50,642 nucleotides of DNA from Nitrospira sp. (lineage in GTDB: Bacteria; Nitrospirota; Nitrospiria; Nitrospirales; Nitrospiraceae), in the NCBI GenBank assembly GCA_019636915.1, contig JAHBWQ010000004.1, positions 1 through 50,642 on the forward strand. The letters run 5' to 3'. The notes beneath the pieces were generated by a model. It did no database searches and was not told the origin of the DNA. It saw nothing but the letters and a program-made list of their open reading frames with translations. Within the stretch, counting starts at the first letter, position 1; every line of letters starts with the position of its first letter. The translations under genes and the position numbers were made by a program. Below, in pieces: positions 18,835-27,138 of this stretch.

Positions 18835-19242
18835 ATCAGGTCTCCATCGGTTCAACTGAAAACGAGTGGATTGTAAGGCAATCGATGTGCCAAGCGGATG
18901 GAGAAATGGGAGAACGAAGTGCTGAAATAACAGGGGCTTGCGTATGGGCACGGGACGCCAAAATCCGGATAGTGTCGGCATCGTGTTATGCAGGACACAG
19001 AATTGTACGAGGTGGTACGCGTACGCAACATCTAACAAGTGGTAACGAATGCCAGGTCCAAAAGGTCAATCTCGGTATGGGAGCACTATGTTGAGCGCTG
19101 TTCCGTCGGTTCTTTTTCCAGATCAGTTGGTCTCAATCTGCCGAATCAATAAACCGTTGCCTCTCTCACCTCTCCGTGAGCGTTGGCAAGTGGGCCATGA
19201 TGAACGTGTATTGGCCGAGAGCTCGTAGGAGACGGCTCCCTC
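18835..19242. other. Gene-free spacer
   Basis: Between the TPR gene and the diguanylate cyclase gene, both on the minus strand, I see no plausible gene, repeat or clear promoter in ~400 bases. Confidence 0.4.
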
Positions 19243-20166
19243 TCAATTTTGACGTGCCGAGGATGGTGAATCATTCGGGATGTGGAACTGAAAGGAGTTA
19301 CCGCCTTGTTGTTTCGCCCGGTACATTGCGGCGTCGGCATGCTTCAATAATTCATCGATGTCATGGTCGTCAGTCGGATAGATGGTGATTCCGATGCTGA
19401 CACTGATCGCGGTCTGGTGCTCTCCCAGCAAGAAGGGCTTCGAGAGAGAGGCGGTGATGCGTTGGGCTACCAACGAGATATCCTCTTCACACATCAGTCC
19501 CTCGAGGATAATGGTAAACTCGTCTCCTCCCATGCGCGCAACAGTGTCCACTTCGCGCACACATTCATGAAGTCGTTCAGCCACAACTTTCAAAAGCTGG
19601 TCGCCGACGCTGTGGCCGAGGGTGTCGTTCACCGGCTTGAATCGATCGAGGTCCAGCAACATGAGCCCGAGCGGCTGCTGGAGGCGCTTGCTTCGTGCCA
19701 TGGCTTGCACGAGCCGATCACGGAATAAGCTGCGGTTCACCAACCCGGTCAGCTGATCGTACTGGGCGAGGTAGGTAAGTCGTCCTTCTGCACGTTTCCG
19801 TTCAATCGCGTAATGGATTGAACGGGCCAATAGTTCCGACGGACCCTCTCCCTTCACGAGATAGTCCTGTGCGCCGTTTTGGACTGTTTGCAAGGCCAGC
19901 GTCTGATCATTGAGTCCGCTCAGGACGATGAGCGCAATGGTCGGATTAGCCACGTGAATCTGTCGTACCGTTGAAAGTCCAAACCCATCCGGGAGCGAAA
20001 GGTCCAGGAGCACCGCATCAAATCGAGTCCGAGCGAGACAGCGGAAGGCATCACTCAGGCGTGTCACATGGGTGATCGTGAATTCTGCCAGGCTCCATTC
20101 TGCAAGGATATCCTGCGTGAGGCGTGCATCGACATCATTGTCTTCAACCAAGAGGATCTTGATCAT
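19243..20166 (-). CDS. Response regulator with GGDEF domain (diguanylate cyclase)
   Basis: A 307-residue protein. Residues 1-120 are a receiver domain with acidic pocket VEDND, phospho-acceptor Asp55 (LLDLSLPD) and Lys105. Residues ~130-295 are a GGDEF domain: YDQLTGLVNR, LDLDRFKPVNDTLGHSVGD and an intact active site GGDEF at 213-217. The RxxD inhibitory site (R204, D207) lies five residues before it, so product feedback by c-di-GMP is expected. It makes c-di-GMP from two GTP when phosphorylated. No partner histidine kinase is adjacent, so its input is unknown. Confidence 0.95.
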   Translation of the reverse strand: MIKILLVEDNDVDARLTQDILAEWSLAEFTITHVTRLSDAFRCLARTRFDAVLLDLSLPDGFGLSTVRQIHVANPTIALIVLSGLNDQTLALQTVQNGAQDYLVKGEGPSELLARSIHYAIERKRAEGRLTYLAQYDQLTGLVNRSLFRDRLVQAMARSKRLQQPLGLMLLDLDRFKPVNDTLGHSVGDQLLKVVAERLHECVREVDTVARMGGDEFTIILEGLMCEEDISLVAQRITASLSKPFLLGEHQTAISVSIGITIYPTDDHDIDELLKHADAAMYRAKQQGGNSFQFHIPNDSPSSARQN

Positions 20167-20783
20167 GCCTTGTTCGGTCCACCCCGCTCCTCACCGCCGA
20201 GAACCTCTTGAGCCCGCAGTATTCATGAGCGCTTCTACTGCAAATACCGATACGCTGCAGCCAGGCAGGCTCGCCATTTATGACTTCGGCATACTGGTTC
20301 AAGTATGTCCCGGCGCCTTCAGCGCTCCGTATGCCCGTCTCACGTCGTGTCTTGGTGGTTTCGTCACGAACCCTCATGGATATTGCGAGTTCGTGAATCT
20401 GTAACAAGTATAGCCTAAGGCGCTGATACAACAAGCAAATGGTGGAAGTGCTAGGCGGTGGTCTCGCCGTGCTCGAAGGGCTGACGTTCAAGTGGCACAA
20501 GACTAATGCAGCTCCCCAGCATCTGGCGTAGGTGTGGAGCGAGAGAAGGTCCGTGGAAACGAGTCTGTGCCGTTACTATTCAGGGAACAGAACGCCCCGG
20601 CCAACCATGAAGAATCACCGATCGGGTCCGGTCTCTGTGCTGGTGAGCAAAGGACTATTTTTGAAAAAAAAGAGAAATCGAAGCTGGCAGAAGCGTGGGA
20701 ATGAAAACGGCCATACAACTTGAGTGGCGGTGGTAGAGGCTAGAATTTGTGGAGACACAGTGGGAAAGCGTAGGGTCGTCCAA
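20167..20783. other. Gene-poor spacer
   Basis: About 600 bases without a supportable gene. A minus-strand frame ending at 20144 overlaps the response-regulator start out of frame, but it has no recognisable domain. A tract of eight A lies near 20664-20671. Nothing else stands out. Confidence 0.4.
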
Positions 20784-21125
20784 TCACGATCCACGGAAAA
20801 CGATGGACGGAGATTCTGGATAGGTCCCCATCGGAGGCTGTTCAGGTCCGACCGCGGCTTCACAGGCATATCCTGGTTGAAAAGGCCAGAGGAGTGACCG
20901 ACCCGCGAGGCTTCCGCGTATATGAACGTAGCGCAAGGTCACACCCATCCGAGTCGCTTCGTTCTTCACCTTTTCCGTACAGTCCTGAGCTGAGTACCCA
21001 CGGCGTGAAATCAACAATGGAGATCCGGAACCACTGAGCACCGAAAACTCGTTGATGCATCCGCTTAGTCCGATGAGGAGACAGAGAAGACTACAGAGAT
21101 GAACGACCCTTCTTCGTGGGATCAT
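20784..21125 (-). CDS. Hypothetical lipoprotein
   Basis: A 113-residue protein from ATG 21125. The N-terminus is a lipoprotein signal: basic MIPRRR, hydrophobic CSLLCLLIGL, lipobox LSGC with Cys at about residue 23. The mature part has two further cysteines (AQDCTEKV and GYACEAAV) that could form a disulfide. It ends with a Pro/Gly-rich tail. The family is not recognised. An in-frame extension to 21197 would put residues before the signal and is unlikely. Confidence 0.65.
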   Translation of the reverse strand: MIPRRRVVHLCSLLCLLIGLSGCINEFSVLSGSGSPLLISRRGYSAQDCTEKVKNEATRMGVTLRYVHIRGSLAGRSLLWPFQPGYACEAAVGPEQPPMGTYPESPSIVFRGS

Positions 21126-21442
21126 CGTGAAACGACACCCCTCGTTTCTGAACGCTCTGCGAGAAATTGACTGACCGCTCATGCCTAACCATACCACGAA
21201 CAGGGGGCATCAATCGACCAGATGGCCACATCAATCTTGATCCATCGTGACTCTTGTGATCGTACATGGATATGAGACTGGGACTACGTTGGAGCGAGAA
21301 GTGATTGATCACATGCCGAAATATTAAGAATCCTCTGGTTTATGCGAGTGGTGACATTGATGGGAAAACATCGAGGGATAAATTCGAACGGTCATGGATG
21401 GTAGGGGAAGACAGGTCGTTACGAACCGAACCGTACGAGGGG

Positions 21443-21640
21443 TTAGACCGGCTTCTCTGCGATGTACTCTATATACTTCCAGAACAGCTGTGCTTCGTCC
21501 TCGTTCAGAACCAACGGCGTGTTGTTCGCGGTCCCGGTCATAAACACCTTGACCGAGACCGTATCATGCCAGACTTGAACTTCACAATGAGAGACGAGGT
21601 CCAGGTTGATGGCTCGGTTCCCGATACGGACAAAATGCAT
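21443..21640 (-). CDS. Small conserved protein divergent from the motor genes
   Basis: A 65-residue protein with a GGAGATG ribosome site before ATG 21640. It begins MHFVRIGNRAINLDLVSHCE and continues with alternating strand-like residues (VQVWHDTVSVKVFMTGTAN), ending in a helix (NEDEAQLFWKYIEYIAE). The beta-strand-then-helix pattern resembles small bacterial proteins that start FVRIGNR..NLD and end with EE...W, with no known function. The nearest genes are a lipoprotein on the same strand and the divergent ZorA-like gene 263 bases away. Confidence 0.65.
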   Translation of the reverse strand: MHFVRIGNRAINLDLVSHCEVQVWHDTVSVKVFMTGTANNTPLVLNEDEAQLFWKYIEYIAEKPV

Positions 21641-21861
21641 AGTTCATCTCCAATTACCAAGGAAGATGGGGCGATCATACATCAAGGGTCATCTGTCTGG
21701 AAACAACAGACCATTCTTTCCCTTGCTGTTCAGGTCAAAGTTCTATCCTGGAAGAACGTGCCGATCTACCCGGCAGGAACTGCCGATCGCTTGGTATGGC
21801 CATGAGGAGAATACCCAGGAAACAAAGCGTTCTTGCTGGCATGAAAGTTGACCTAGGTAAC

Positions 21862-21871
21862 GGGATATCCC
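21862..21871. promoter_or_regulatory. Short perfect palindrome upstream of the ZorA-like gene
   Basis: GGGATATCCC is a 10-base perfect palindrome whose end is 32 bases before the ATG at 21904. It could be a regulator site or chance; no promoter hexamers pair with it convincingly. Confidence 0.2.
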
Positions 21872-21903
21872 TGTGTTCTCGGCCAGGATAGGGGCGTAGC
21901 AAG

Positions 21904-23121
21904 ATGAATTCGATAGGAAGATGGACTACGGCGAACGACCTGTGGGAATTCCTCACACAGGATCTTGCAATCGTCGGCGGCCTGCACAGTCCCATGCTGA
22001 GTTGGATCGGCATGGCCGTGATTCTTGTCATGTGCGGCTGGCACGGTGCCGTGCTTCTTCTTAGGGTATGGCGGATCCGCCAGACACTGTCTCGAGTTCA
22101 ATCACAGGTATCGAGCCTCCTCCTTGCCCGAAGACAAGGGTCGAAGGACTGGATCGTCATACCGACATTCGCGGCAAAAAGGCTGCGTCCAGATGAGGCG
22201 CAAGGGTCCCGACGAGACCTAGATGATCTCCAGGTTTTAGATCGGGTCATGCGCACCGAACCGGCGTTTGCCGCAGATTGGCTTTCCTACCGAAAGACCT
22301 TTGCCATTGAGCAGCCAGCTTGGTTTCTTGAGCCGACGGTGTCTGCACAGAAATCAGCTGCGGAATTCTTCTCCTTTGAAGCTTGCATGGCGGAGTACCT
22401 CAACGCCGGATTCTATCGGCGACTCCCGTCGCTTCTGACCGGGATGGGACTACTGTTCACTTTTCTCGCCATTCTTATCGGTCTGAGCAAGCTTCATGCA
22501 AACGGCTCGCAGATCGAAGGAATCCAAGGTCTCATTAACGGGCTTTCCGGAAAGTTCATCACATCCATTGCCGGTTTGGCTTGTGCCAACGCGTTCACCC
22601 TTTTGGAAACGTCCCTGTGGCATCGTCTGGGCAACCAACACCGGCGGAGTCTCTCCTTGATCGATGAGGTGTTTCCTCAAAGGATTGTCGATCAACAGGC
22701 GAAGTCTTCAGCGGGGCCGGCCGGGCATGTAGCAACGAGCGTGAGCTCCACCCGACACGAGAGCGATAAACGATTGGTGGAGGTGATGCACCACCGGCTT
22801 GGTACGGCAGTGGCCGCCTTAACCAAGGTGTCGGAATCGCTCACCGCGCTGAGCACGACCCAGCGTGGCAGGGCTATCGATGATCTTCCAGGAGAGATTG
22901 GCTATGAAGTTCAGCAAGCATTGAAACGGGTGGTTCAGCCGCTGATCGATGTGATCCAGGATCTGAACCGGACAATCAAAGGCCAAGCACTTCCGCTGCA
23001 GTTGTCACAATCAGAAATGGAAACCATCTTTCAGGAGCTGAAAGCCCATGGAGCAACCGTACACAGTACGTTGTCTGTCAAAACTGGCGGCCATGGGAAT
23101 AGCGCGACGCATCCCGAGTAA
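21904..23121 (+). CDS. ZorA-like MotA/ExbB-family motor protein
   Basis: A 405-residue membrane protein. Transmembrane segments are at about 31-55, 175-197 (RLPSLLTGMGLLFTFLAIL) and 214-237 (GKFITSIAGLACANAFTLLE). The paired helices TM2-TM3 with the TS dipeptide match the MotA/TolQ/ExbB proton-channel fold, and the P-S-L-L-T-G-M-G start of TM2 is the form seen in Zorya ZorA. The cytoplasmic tail (~240-405) is helical but much shorter than in many ZorA proteins. It should form an ion-driven stator with the OmpA-type protein encoded 15 bases downstream. No flagellar, Tol or Ton genes and no ZorC, ZorD or ZorE are nearby. Confidence 0.8.
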   Translation: MNSIGRWTTANDLWEFLTQDLAIVGGLHSPMLSWIGMAVILVMCGWHGAVLLLRVWRIRQTLSRVQSQVSSLLLARRQGSKDWIVIPTFAAKRLRPDEAQGSRRDLDDLQVLDRVMRTEPAFAADWLSYRKTFAIEQPAWFLEPTVSAQKSAAEFFSFEACMAEYLNAGFYRRLPSLLTGMGLLFTFLAILIGLSKLHANGSQIEGIQGLINGLSGKFITSIAGLACANAFTLLETSLWHRLGNQHRRSLSLIDEVFPQRIVDQQAKSSAGPAGHVATSVSSTRHESDKRLVEVMHHRLGTAVAALTKVSESLTALSTTQRGRAIDDLPGEIGYEVQQALKRVVQPLIDVIQDLNRTIKGQALPLQLSQSEMETIFQELKAHGATVHSTLSVKTGGHGNSATHPE

Positions 23122-23136
23122 AGTGAGAGGGGGCAC

Positions 23137-23778
23137 GTGAGACATCGCAAATTTGCAATCGCACCGGAATCCTATGCCGAGCCCTCGGCAGTATCCAGTG
23201 GGGTGACCGATCTCATGACCTCGCTCGCCGTGATTTTTATTCTGCTGTTTGCCGCCTATGTGAGCCGTGTGCAGGAAAGTCAAGCGACTCATGATCAGAG
23301 TCCAGGATCTCCACAGGAGCAGCACCCAAAACTCGATCGTCCTCTTCTCACGCATGAAGAACACAAACCAGACGTTCTCACGGTCAGTGTACCGGACGCA
23401 GCTCTCAACTTCGACTTTGGGGAAAGCCGGTTGCTCCCTTCGAGTGAGGTCTTTTTGTCCGAAATGATGCCACAGTATGCAGCGATGGTCTGTGCACAAG
23501 GCGGCAAAGAGGTGGAAGCGTTTTTGATAGAAGGGTATACGGATGATCTTGGAGACGACCTTCGAAATTTACGATTGAGCCAGGAGCGCGCGTTTGCCGT
23601 GTTGGCCAAGAGTATGGAGGTGGTTCGTGAAAAGCTTCCCTGGGCATACGAATGCTTTCTACAGAAGGCTACGGCGAATGGACGCGGGAGACAGAACCTT
23701 CTGCGGGATGGGGCCGGATACCTAGATCGAGAGCGAAGCCGGCGCGTCACTTTTAAGATCCATCTTCACCCTCAGTAA
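23137..23778 (+). CDS. ZorB-like MotB/OmpA-domain motor protein
   Basis: A 213-residue protein starting at GTG 23137. A single transmembrane helix (VTDLMTSLAVIFILLFAAYV, ~23-42) carries Asp25, in the position of the ion-binding aspartate of MotB and ZorB. A linker follows, then an OmpA-like peptidoglycan-binding domain (~83-213) with LNFDFGESRLLPSS, IEGYTDDLGDD, LRLSQERAFAV, TANGRGRQNLL and ERSRRVTFKI. With the upstream gene this is a complete two-part motor: channel plus wall anchor. The GVTDLMTSLAVIFILL sequence is close to Zorya ZorB rather than flagellar MotB. Confidence 0.82.
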   Translation: MRHRKFAIAPESYAEPSAVSSGVTDLMTSLAVIFILLFAAYVSRVQESQATHDQSPGSPQEQHPKLDRPLLTHEEHKPDVLTVSVPDAALNFDFGESRLLPSSEVFLSEMMPQYAAMVCAQGGKEVEAFLIEGYTDDLGDDLRNLRLSQERAFAVLAKSMEVVREKLPWAYECFLQKATANGRGRQNLLRDGAGYLDRERSRRVTFKIHLHPQ

Positions 23779-23869
23779 GAGCTGCGAGCAATTTCGCATG
23801 GGGCCAGACTTCAGAAAGGTCGAGAGCTCCTACGTATCTGTAGGGTTTGTCGCCGGATTGCCGAGCCTT

Positions 23870-23893
23870 CAGCTCCTCCTCATTGTGGAGCTG
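23870..23893. terminator. Hairpin between convergent motor and rsmA genes
   Basis: CAGCTCC (23870-23876) pairs with GGAGCTG (23887-23893) around a ten-base loop, in the gap between the converging ZorB-like and rsmA genes. There is no long T-tract on either side, so termination is only plausible. Confidence 0.35.
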
Positions 23894-23936
23894 GTGACTG
23901 CTCCCTGCCGTTGAGAGTGATCCCGTCTCGGTACCG

Positions 23937-24770
23937 TCATTGCTGCAATGAGCCGTGGGCTCGTGGTGAGGCGTCGTCCTCCATGCAATGGGCTAACTCA
24001 AGAAACTGCTCAAGGGTCAGGGTTTCAGCACGAAGCGAGGGAGAGAGACGGAGTTTCGTCAATGCGGCTTCTACATGTCTCGAATCATAGCCTTCGTTCT
24101 TGAGCGAGTTGACGAGTGTCTTGCGTCGGTGAGCAAAGGCACCTCGGACGAGCGCGGTGAACCGGTGCTCTTCCTCAGGTCGCCTGGCTCTCGGTTCGCG
24201 CGTCCGCAGCAGCACCACGGCCGAGTCCACTTCCGGTCGAGGGCGGAAGCATTGTGGGGAGACTTTGAAGGCCTTTGAAATATGCGCGGAGTATTGAGCC
24301 ATCACAGATAAGACACCGTACTCCGAGGTTCCGGCCTTTGCGATCAACCGATCTGCGACTTCATTTTGCAGCATCAACACCATGCGGGAAAAGCGATGGC
24401 CGTGCGAAAGAAGCCGGAAGAGAAGGGGGGTGGAAATATAATAGGGGAGGTTGGCGACGACGATGGTTCCGATCGGCAAGTACTCGATTGGACAGGTCAG
24501 GGCATCGCCGAGCACGAGGGTCACATGAGGAAGGTGGGCGGCTCGTTCGGAAAGGTATGTGTGAAGACGAGAGTCCACTTCAATCGCCGTCACGTGACCC
24601 GCAGCTCGAGACAAGGCTTTCGTGAGGATGCCTCGGCCTGGGCCGATCTCCAGGACGGTGTCAGCGGGGGAGAGCTCCGCGAGTGCGACGATCTTGCGAA
24701 CGATGTTCGGGTCGACAAGGAAATTCTGTCCCAGTCGTCTGATTGCCGCAGGAGGAGGCGTTGAGTCCAC
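23937..24770 (-). CDS. rsmA: 16S rRNA dimethyladenosine transferase
   Basis: RsmA/KsgA, 277 residues from GTG 24770, which has GGGAG six bases upstream; a TTG at 24776 would overlap that ribosome site. SAM-binding motifs are RLGQNFLVDPNIVRKIV, VLEIGPGRGILTKAL and AIEVDSRL, and the catalytic motif is VANLPYYISTPLL. The C-terminal domain (FRPRPEVDSAVV, RGAFAHRRKTLVNSL) is complete. It dimethylates the two adjacent adenines near the 3' end of 16S rRNA; loss gives kasugamycin resistance. It is the last gene of a tightly packed five-gene operon. Confidence 0.96.
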   Translation of the reverse strand: MDSTPPPAAIRRLGQNFLVDPNIVRKIVALAELSPADTVLEIGPGRGILTKALSRAAGHVTAIEVDSRLHTYLSERAAHLPHVTLVLGDALTCPIEYLPIGTIVVANLPYYISTPLLFRLLSHGHRFSRMVLMLQNEVADRLIAKAGTSEYGVLSVMAQYSAHISKAFKVSPQCFRPRPEVDSAVVLLRTREPRARRPEEEHRFTALVRGAFAHRRKTLVNSLKNEGYDSRHVEAALTKLRLSPSLRAETLTLEQFLELAHCMEDDASPRAHGSLQQ

Positions 24771-24772
24771 CC

Positions 24773-25090
24773 TCAACTCCCGGGTGAAGATGAACGAGAG
24801 AGTGTGTCGGCGAGGCGGACAAGCGGCGTACGGTAACTCTCGATGAGATCAGTAAACTCTTCGAGTAAATCGTTGGTGAAGGAAGGCCCCGGTTGAATAT
24901 GGGCGAACGCGAGTCCCTCTTTCTGGCCGACCGTGGTGGTGAGGAGCGCGGCAGTGCGCAATTTCCATTTTTGGACTCGCTCCGTTCCAGCAACGGTATT
25001 CAGATCCTGACAGGTCTGTTGTGCAAGCGCGTCCAGTTCGGCAATCTGTTGCCGAATGGTGGCCAGTTGCGTGGAGCCATCAGGCGGCAT
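24773..25090 (-). CDS. Hypothetical helical protein between pdxA and rsmA
   Basis: A 105-residue soluble protein from ATG 25090. It begins in an apparent coiled coil (LATIRQQIAELDALAQQTCQ) and has further helices (NDLLEEFTDLIESYRTPLV). I do not recognise a family. It overlaps the pdxA end by 11 bases (ATGCCGCCTGA) and ends two bases before the rsmA start, so translation is coupled at both ends. Confidence 0.65.
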   Translation of the reverse strand: MPPDGSTQLATIRQQIAELDALAQQTCQDLNTVAGTERVQKWKLRTAALLTTTVGQKEGLAFAHIQPGPSFTNDLLEEFTDLIESYRTPLVRLADTLSRSSSPGS

Positions 25091-26147
25091 GATTAGAGCG
25101 TCCCTTCTTGACGGGCCTCTGAGCAATTCGTGCAGCCAAGGTGACCGCTTCGATCAGACTCCCCGGGTCGGCAATTCCTTTGCCGACAATGTCAAAGGCG
25201 GTTCCATGATCGACGGATGTGCGAATGATGGGCAAACCGACGGTGAGATTCACGCAGGTGCCGAACGCCACCAGCTTCAGCGGAATTAAGCCTTGATCAT
25301 GGTATAACGCCACAATTCCGTCATACTGTCCCTTTGCTGCCTTTCCAAATAGCGTATCGGCGGGCAACGGGTCACTGGCCAGAATGCCCTGTGTTTGGGC
25401 GGTGCGAGTTGCCGGAAGAATGATCCGAGCTTCCTCATCTCCGAACAGACCATGCTCCCCGGCATGCGGATTGAGCGCGGCCACCCCAATCTTCGGTCGT
25501 TTGATCCCAAAGAGAGTGGTGAGTGCCAGGTGAGCCAAACGGATCGCCTTTTCAATCTTCGCTTGAGTGAGCAGTGAGGGAAGGGTTTTGATTGAGACAT
25601 GTGTCGTGACAAACATGATTCGCAATGGACCGCCCACGATCATCATGCCGGATTCTTTGGCCTGGGTCAGGTCCGCCAACAATTCGGTGTGTCCCGGGTA
25701 TCGGCAGCCCGCCATGTTGATCGCTTCCTTATTAATCGGGGCCGTCACGATCCCATCGAGACAGCCCAATTGGGCGAGTTCCACGGCCTTCTCAATGAAG
25801 CAGACCGACGCAGCGCCGGTTTCTGCCGCCGCGAGGCCCGGGGTATATCGGCCCAGTGGGGTGCTCAGCGGGTCGAATACGGCTACAGTACCTGGGCGGG
25901 GGGCCGGTGTGTCATGGCCGACAACGGGAAGCACCGTCAGCTTGAGCCGTAGGGCCTTGATGGTACGAGCCATGACGGGAAGCGATCCGATCACCAACGG
26001 CCGGCAAATCTTGTGCAGCCGGCGATCCGACAGCGCTTTTGCGATCACTTCCGGGCCGATCCCCGCCGGGTCTCCCATCGTGATTCCGAGCAATGGGAGC
26101 GATGACGAAGCTGAGGCCCTTCGCATTGGACGGATCTTAGTTGGCAT
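25080..26147 (-). CDS. pdxA: 4-hydroxythreonine-4-phosphate dehydrogenase
   Basis: PdxA, 355 residues from ATG 26147 (alternative 26126). It has the family motifs GITMGDPAGIGPEV, GIVTAPINKEAI, YPGHTELLA, MFVTTHVSIK, NPHAGEHGLFGDEE, YHDQGLIPLK and RTSVDHGTAFDI. The histidine ligands of the divalent metal site are included in these. It oxidises 4-phosphohydroxy-L-threonine in the DXP-dependent route to pyridoxal phosphate. The start at 26147 overlaps the exchanger gene's stop by 11 bases, the same type of overlap as at its own 3' end. No clear ribosome site is seen, so the start is uncertain. Confidence 0.94.
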   Translation of the reverse strand: MPTKIRPMRRASASSSLPLLGITMGDPAGIGPEVIAKALSDRRLHKICRPLVIGSLPVMARTIKALRLKLTVLPVVGHDTPAPRPGTVAVFDPLSTPLGRYTPGLAAAETGAASVCFIEKAVELAQLGCLDGIVTAPINKEAINMAGCRYPGHTELLADLTQAKESGMMIVGGPLRIMFVTTHVSIKTLPSLLTQAKIEKAIRLAHLALTTLFGIKRPKIGVAALNPHAGEHGLFGDEEARIILPATRTAQTQGILASDPLPADTLFGKAAKGQYDGIVALYHDQGLIPLKLVAFGTCVNLTVGLPIIRTSVDHGTAFDIVGKGIADPGSLIEAVTLAARIAQRPVKKGRSNHAA

Positions 26148-27138
26148 AGAGGTAAACGGTATAGCCGATATAGAACAGAGAGCCCGCCCCCAGCAACCAC
26201 GGTCGCCAATGACCGCCAAGGAGAATTTGGAGGAGACAGAGTCCGACGGCCTGGACCGCCAAAATCATGGTCGTCAATGCGGAGGGGGCGATCACCCACT
26301 CCGTGCCGATCAACCCAAGTGAGACGGGGAGCGTACCTTGAAACACCATGGCGCCTGTCACATTGGCCACGGCGAGCTTGTCTTTCTTCCGATACAGCCA
26401 CAGAAAGCTATTGGACATTTCCGGGAGTTCGGTGGCCAACGGCGCGATGAGGAGCGTCAAAATCAGCGGTGACATGGAGAACAATCCTGCCATCGATTCC
26501 GCCGCCATCACGAACAAATGTGCGCCCAAAATCAAGCCGACCAACCCCAACAGCGCTTGAAATGCGATCATCGGGTGCGAGGGTGTTGCCGCGGTTTTAT
26601 CGAAGATGAGCGGTTCCAGCTCGCCACCCTCGCTCTCTTCGGACGGTGCGAACTTCAGTTTCATGTAGTAAATGTAGAGACAGATCAATCCGCCCGCGGC
26701 AATCAGGTGGATGAGTCGGGATCGTTCAAAGGCGCACCCAAGCGCCACCAGGTAGCCGATCATAAAAAACGTCAGGTCCGTGAGCACGTCGCGGTAGTTC
26801 AGATGAAACTGGGCGGTGCGTTTGCCGGCTCGCGCGTACAACACCACCAACAGAGCCAAGATCGGCAGCACCAACGTACTGAGCATAAACGGCGCCCCGA
26901 GGATGGCGCCCAATCCGACTTCGCTCTCCTCGGCGCTTTCACCGAAGAAAATGGCAATGATCGGAATCGAGGTTTCAGGAAGCGTGGTGCCGATAGCCGC
27001 GAAGATACTTCCGACCGCGCCTTCAGAAATCCCGAGCCGTTTGCCCAGCCATTCGATTGCGTTGGTGAACAGGGCACACCCACCCAGTGTCACGACCACC
27101 GAGACGAGGAACAGGAGAACATAGTACAGGGTGCTCAT
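26137..27138 (-). CDS. CaCA family Na+/Ca2+-type cation exchanger
   Basis: A 333-residue membrane protein with about ten hydrophobic segments. Two inverted alpha-repeats of the CaCA family are visible: GSIFAAIGTTLPETSIPIIA near residue 43 and LLIAPLATELPEMSNSFLWL in the second half, each with the ion-binding T/A-x-L-P-E core. An acidic cytoplasmic loop (SEESEGGELEPL) lies between the halves. It probably exchanges Ca2+ or another cation for Na+ or H+ across the inner membrane; the ion is not certain. Its start overlaps the larC stop by four bases (ATGA). Confidence 0.88.
   Translation of the reverse strand: MSTLYYVLLFLVSVVVTLGGCALFTNAIEWLGKRLGISEGAVGSIFAAIGTTLPETSIPIIAIFFGESAEESEVGLGAILGAPFMLSTLVLPILALLVVLYARAGKRTAQFHLNYRDVLTDLTFFMIGYLVALGCAFERSRLIHLIAAGGLICLYIYYMKLKFAPSEESEGGELEPLIFDKTAATPSHPMIAFQALLGLVGLILGAHLFVMAAESMAGLFSMSPLILTLLIAPLATELPEMSNSFLWLYRKKDKLAVANVTGAMVFQGTLPVSLGLIGTEWVIAPSALTTMILAVQAVGLCLLQILLGGHWRPWLLGAGSLFYIGYTVYLYAN

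Noticed and set aside
20144..20500. 118-codon minus-strand frame before the response-regulator gene
   Set aside because: No recognisable domain, no ribosome site at its inner ATG and odd composition; its overlap with the regulator start could be chance. Not fully excluded.
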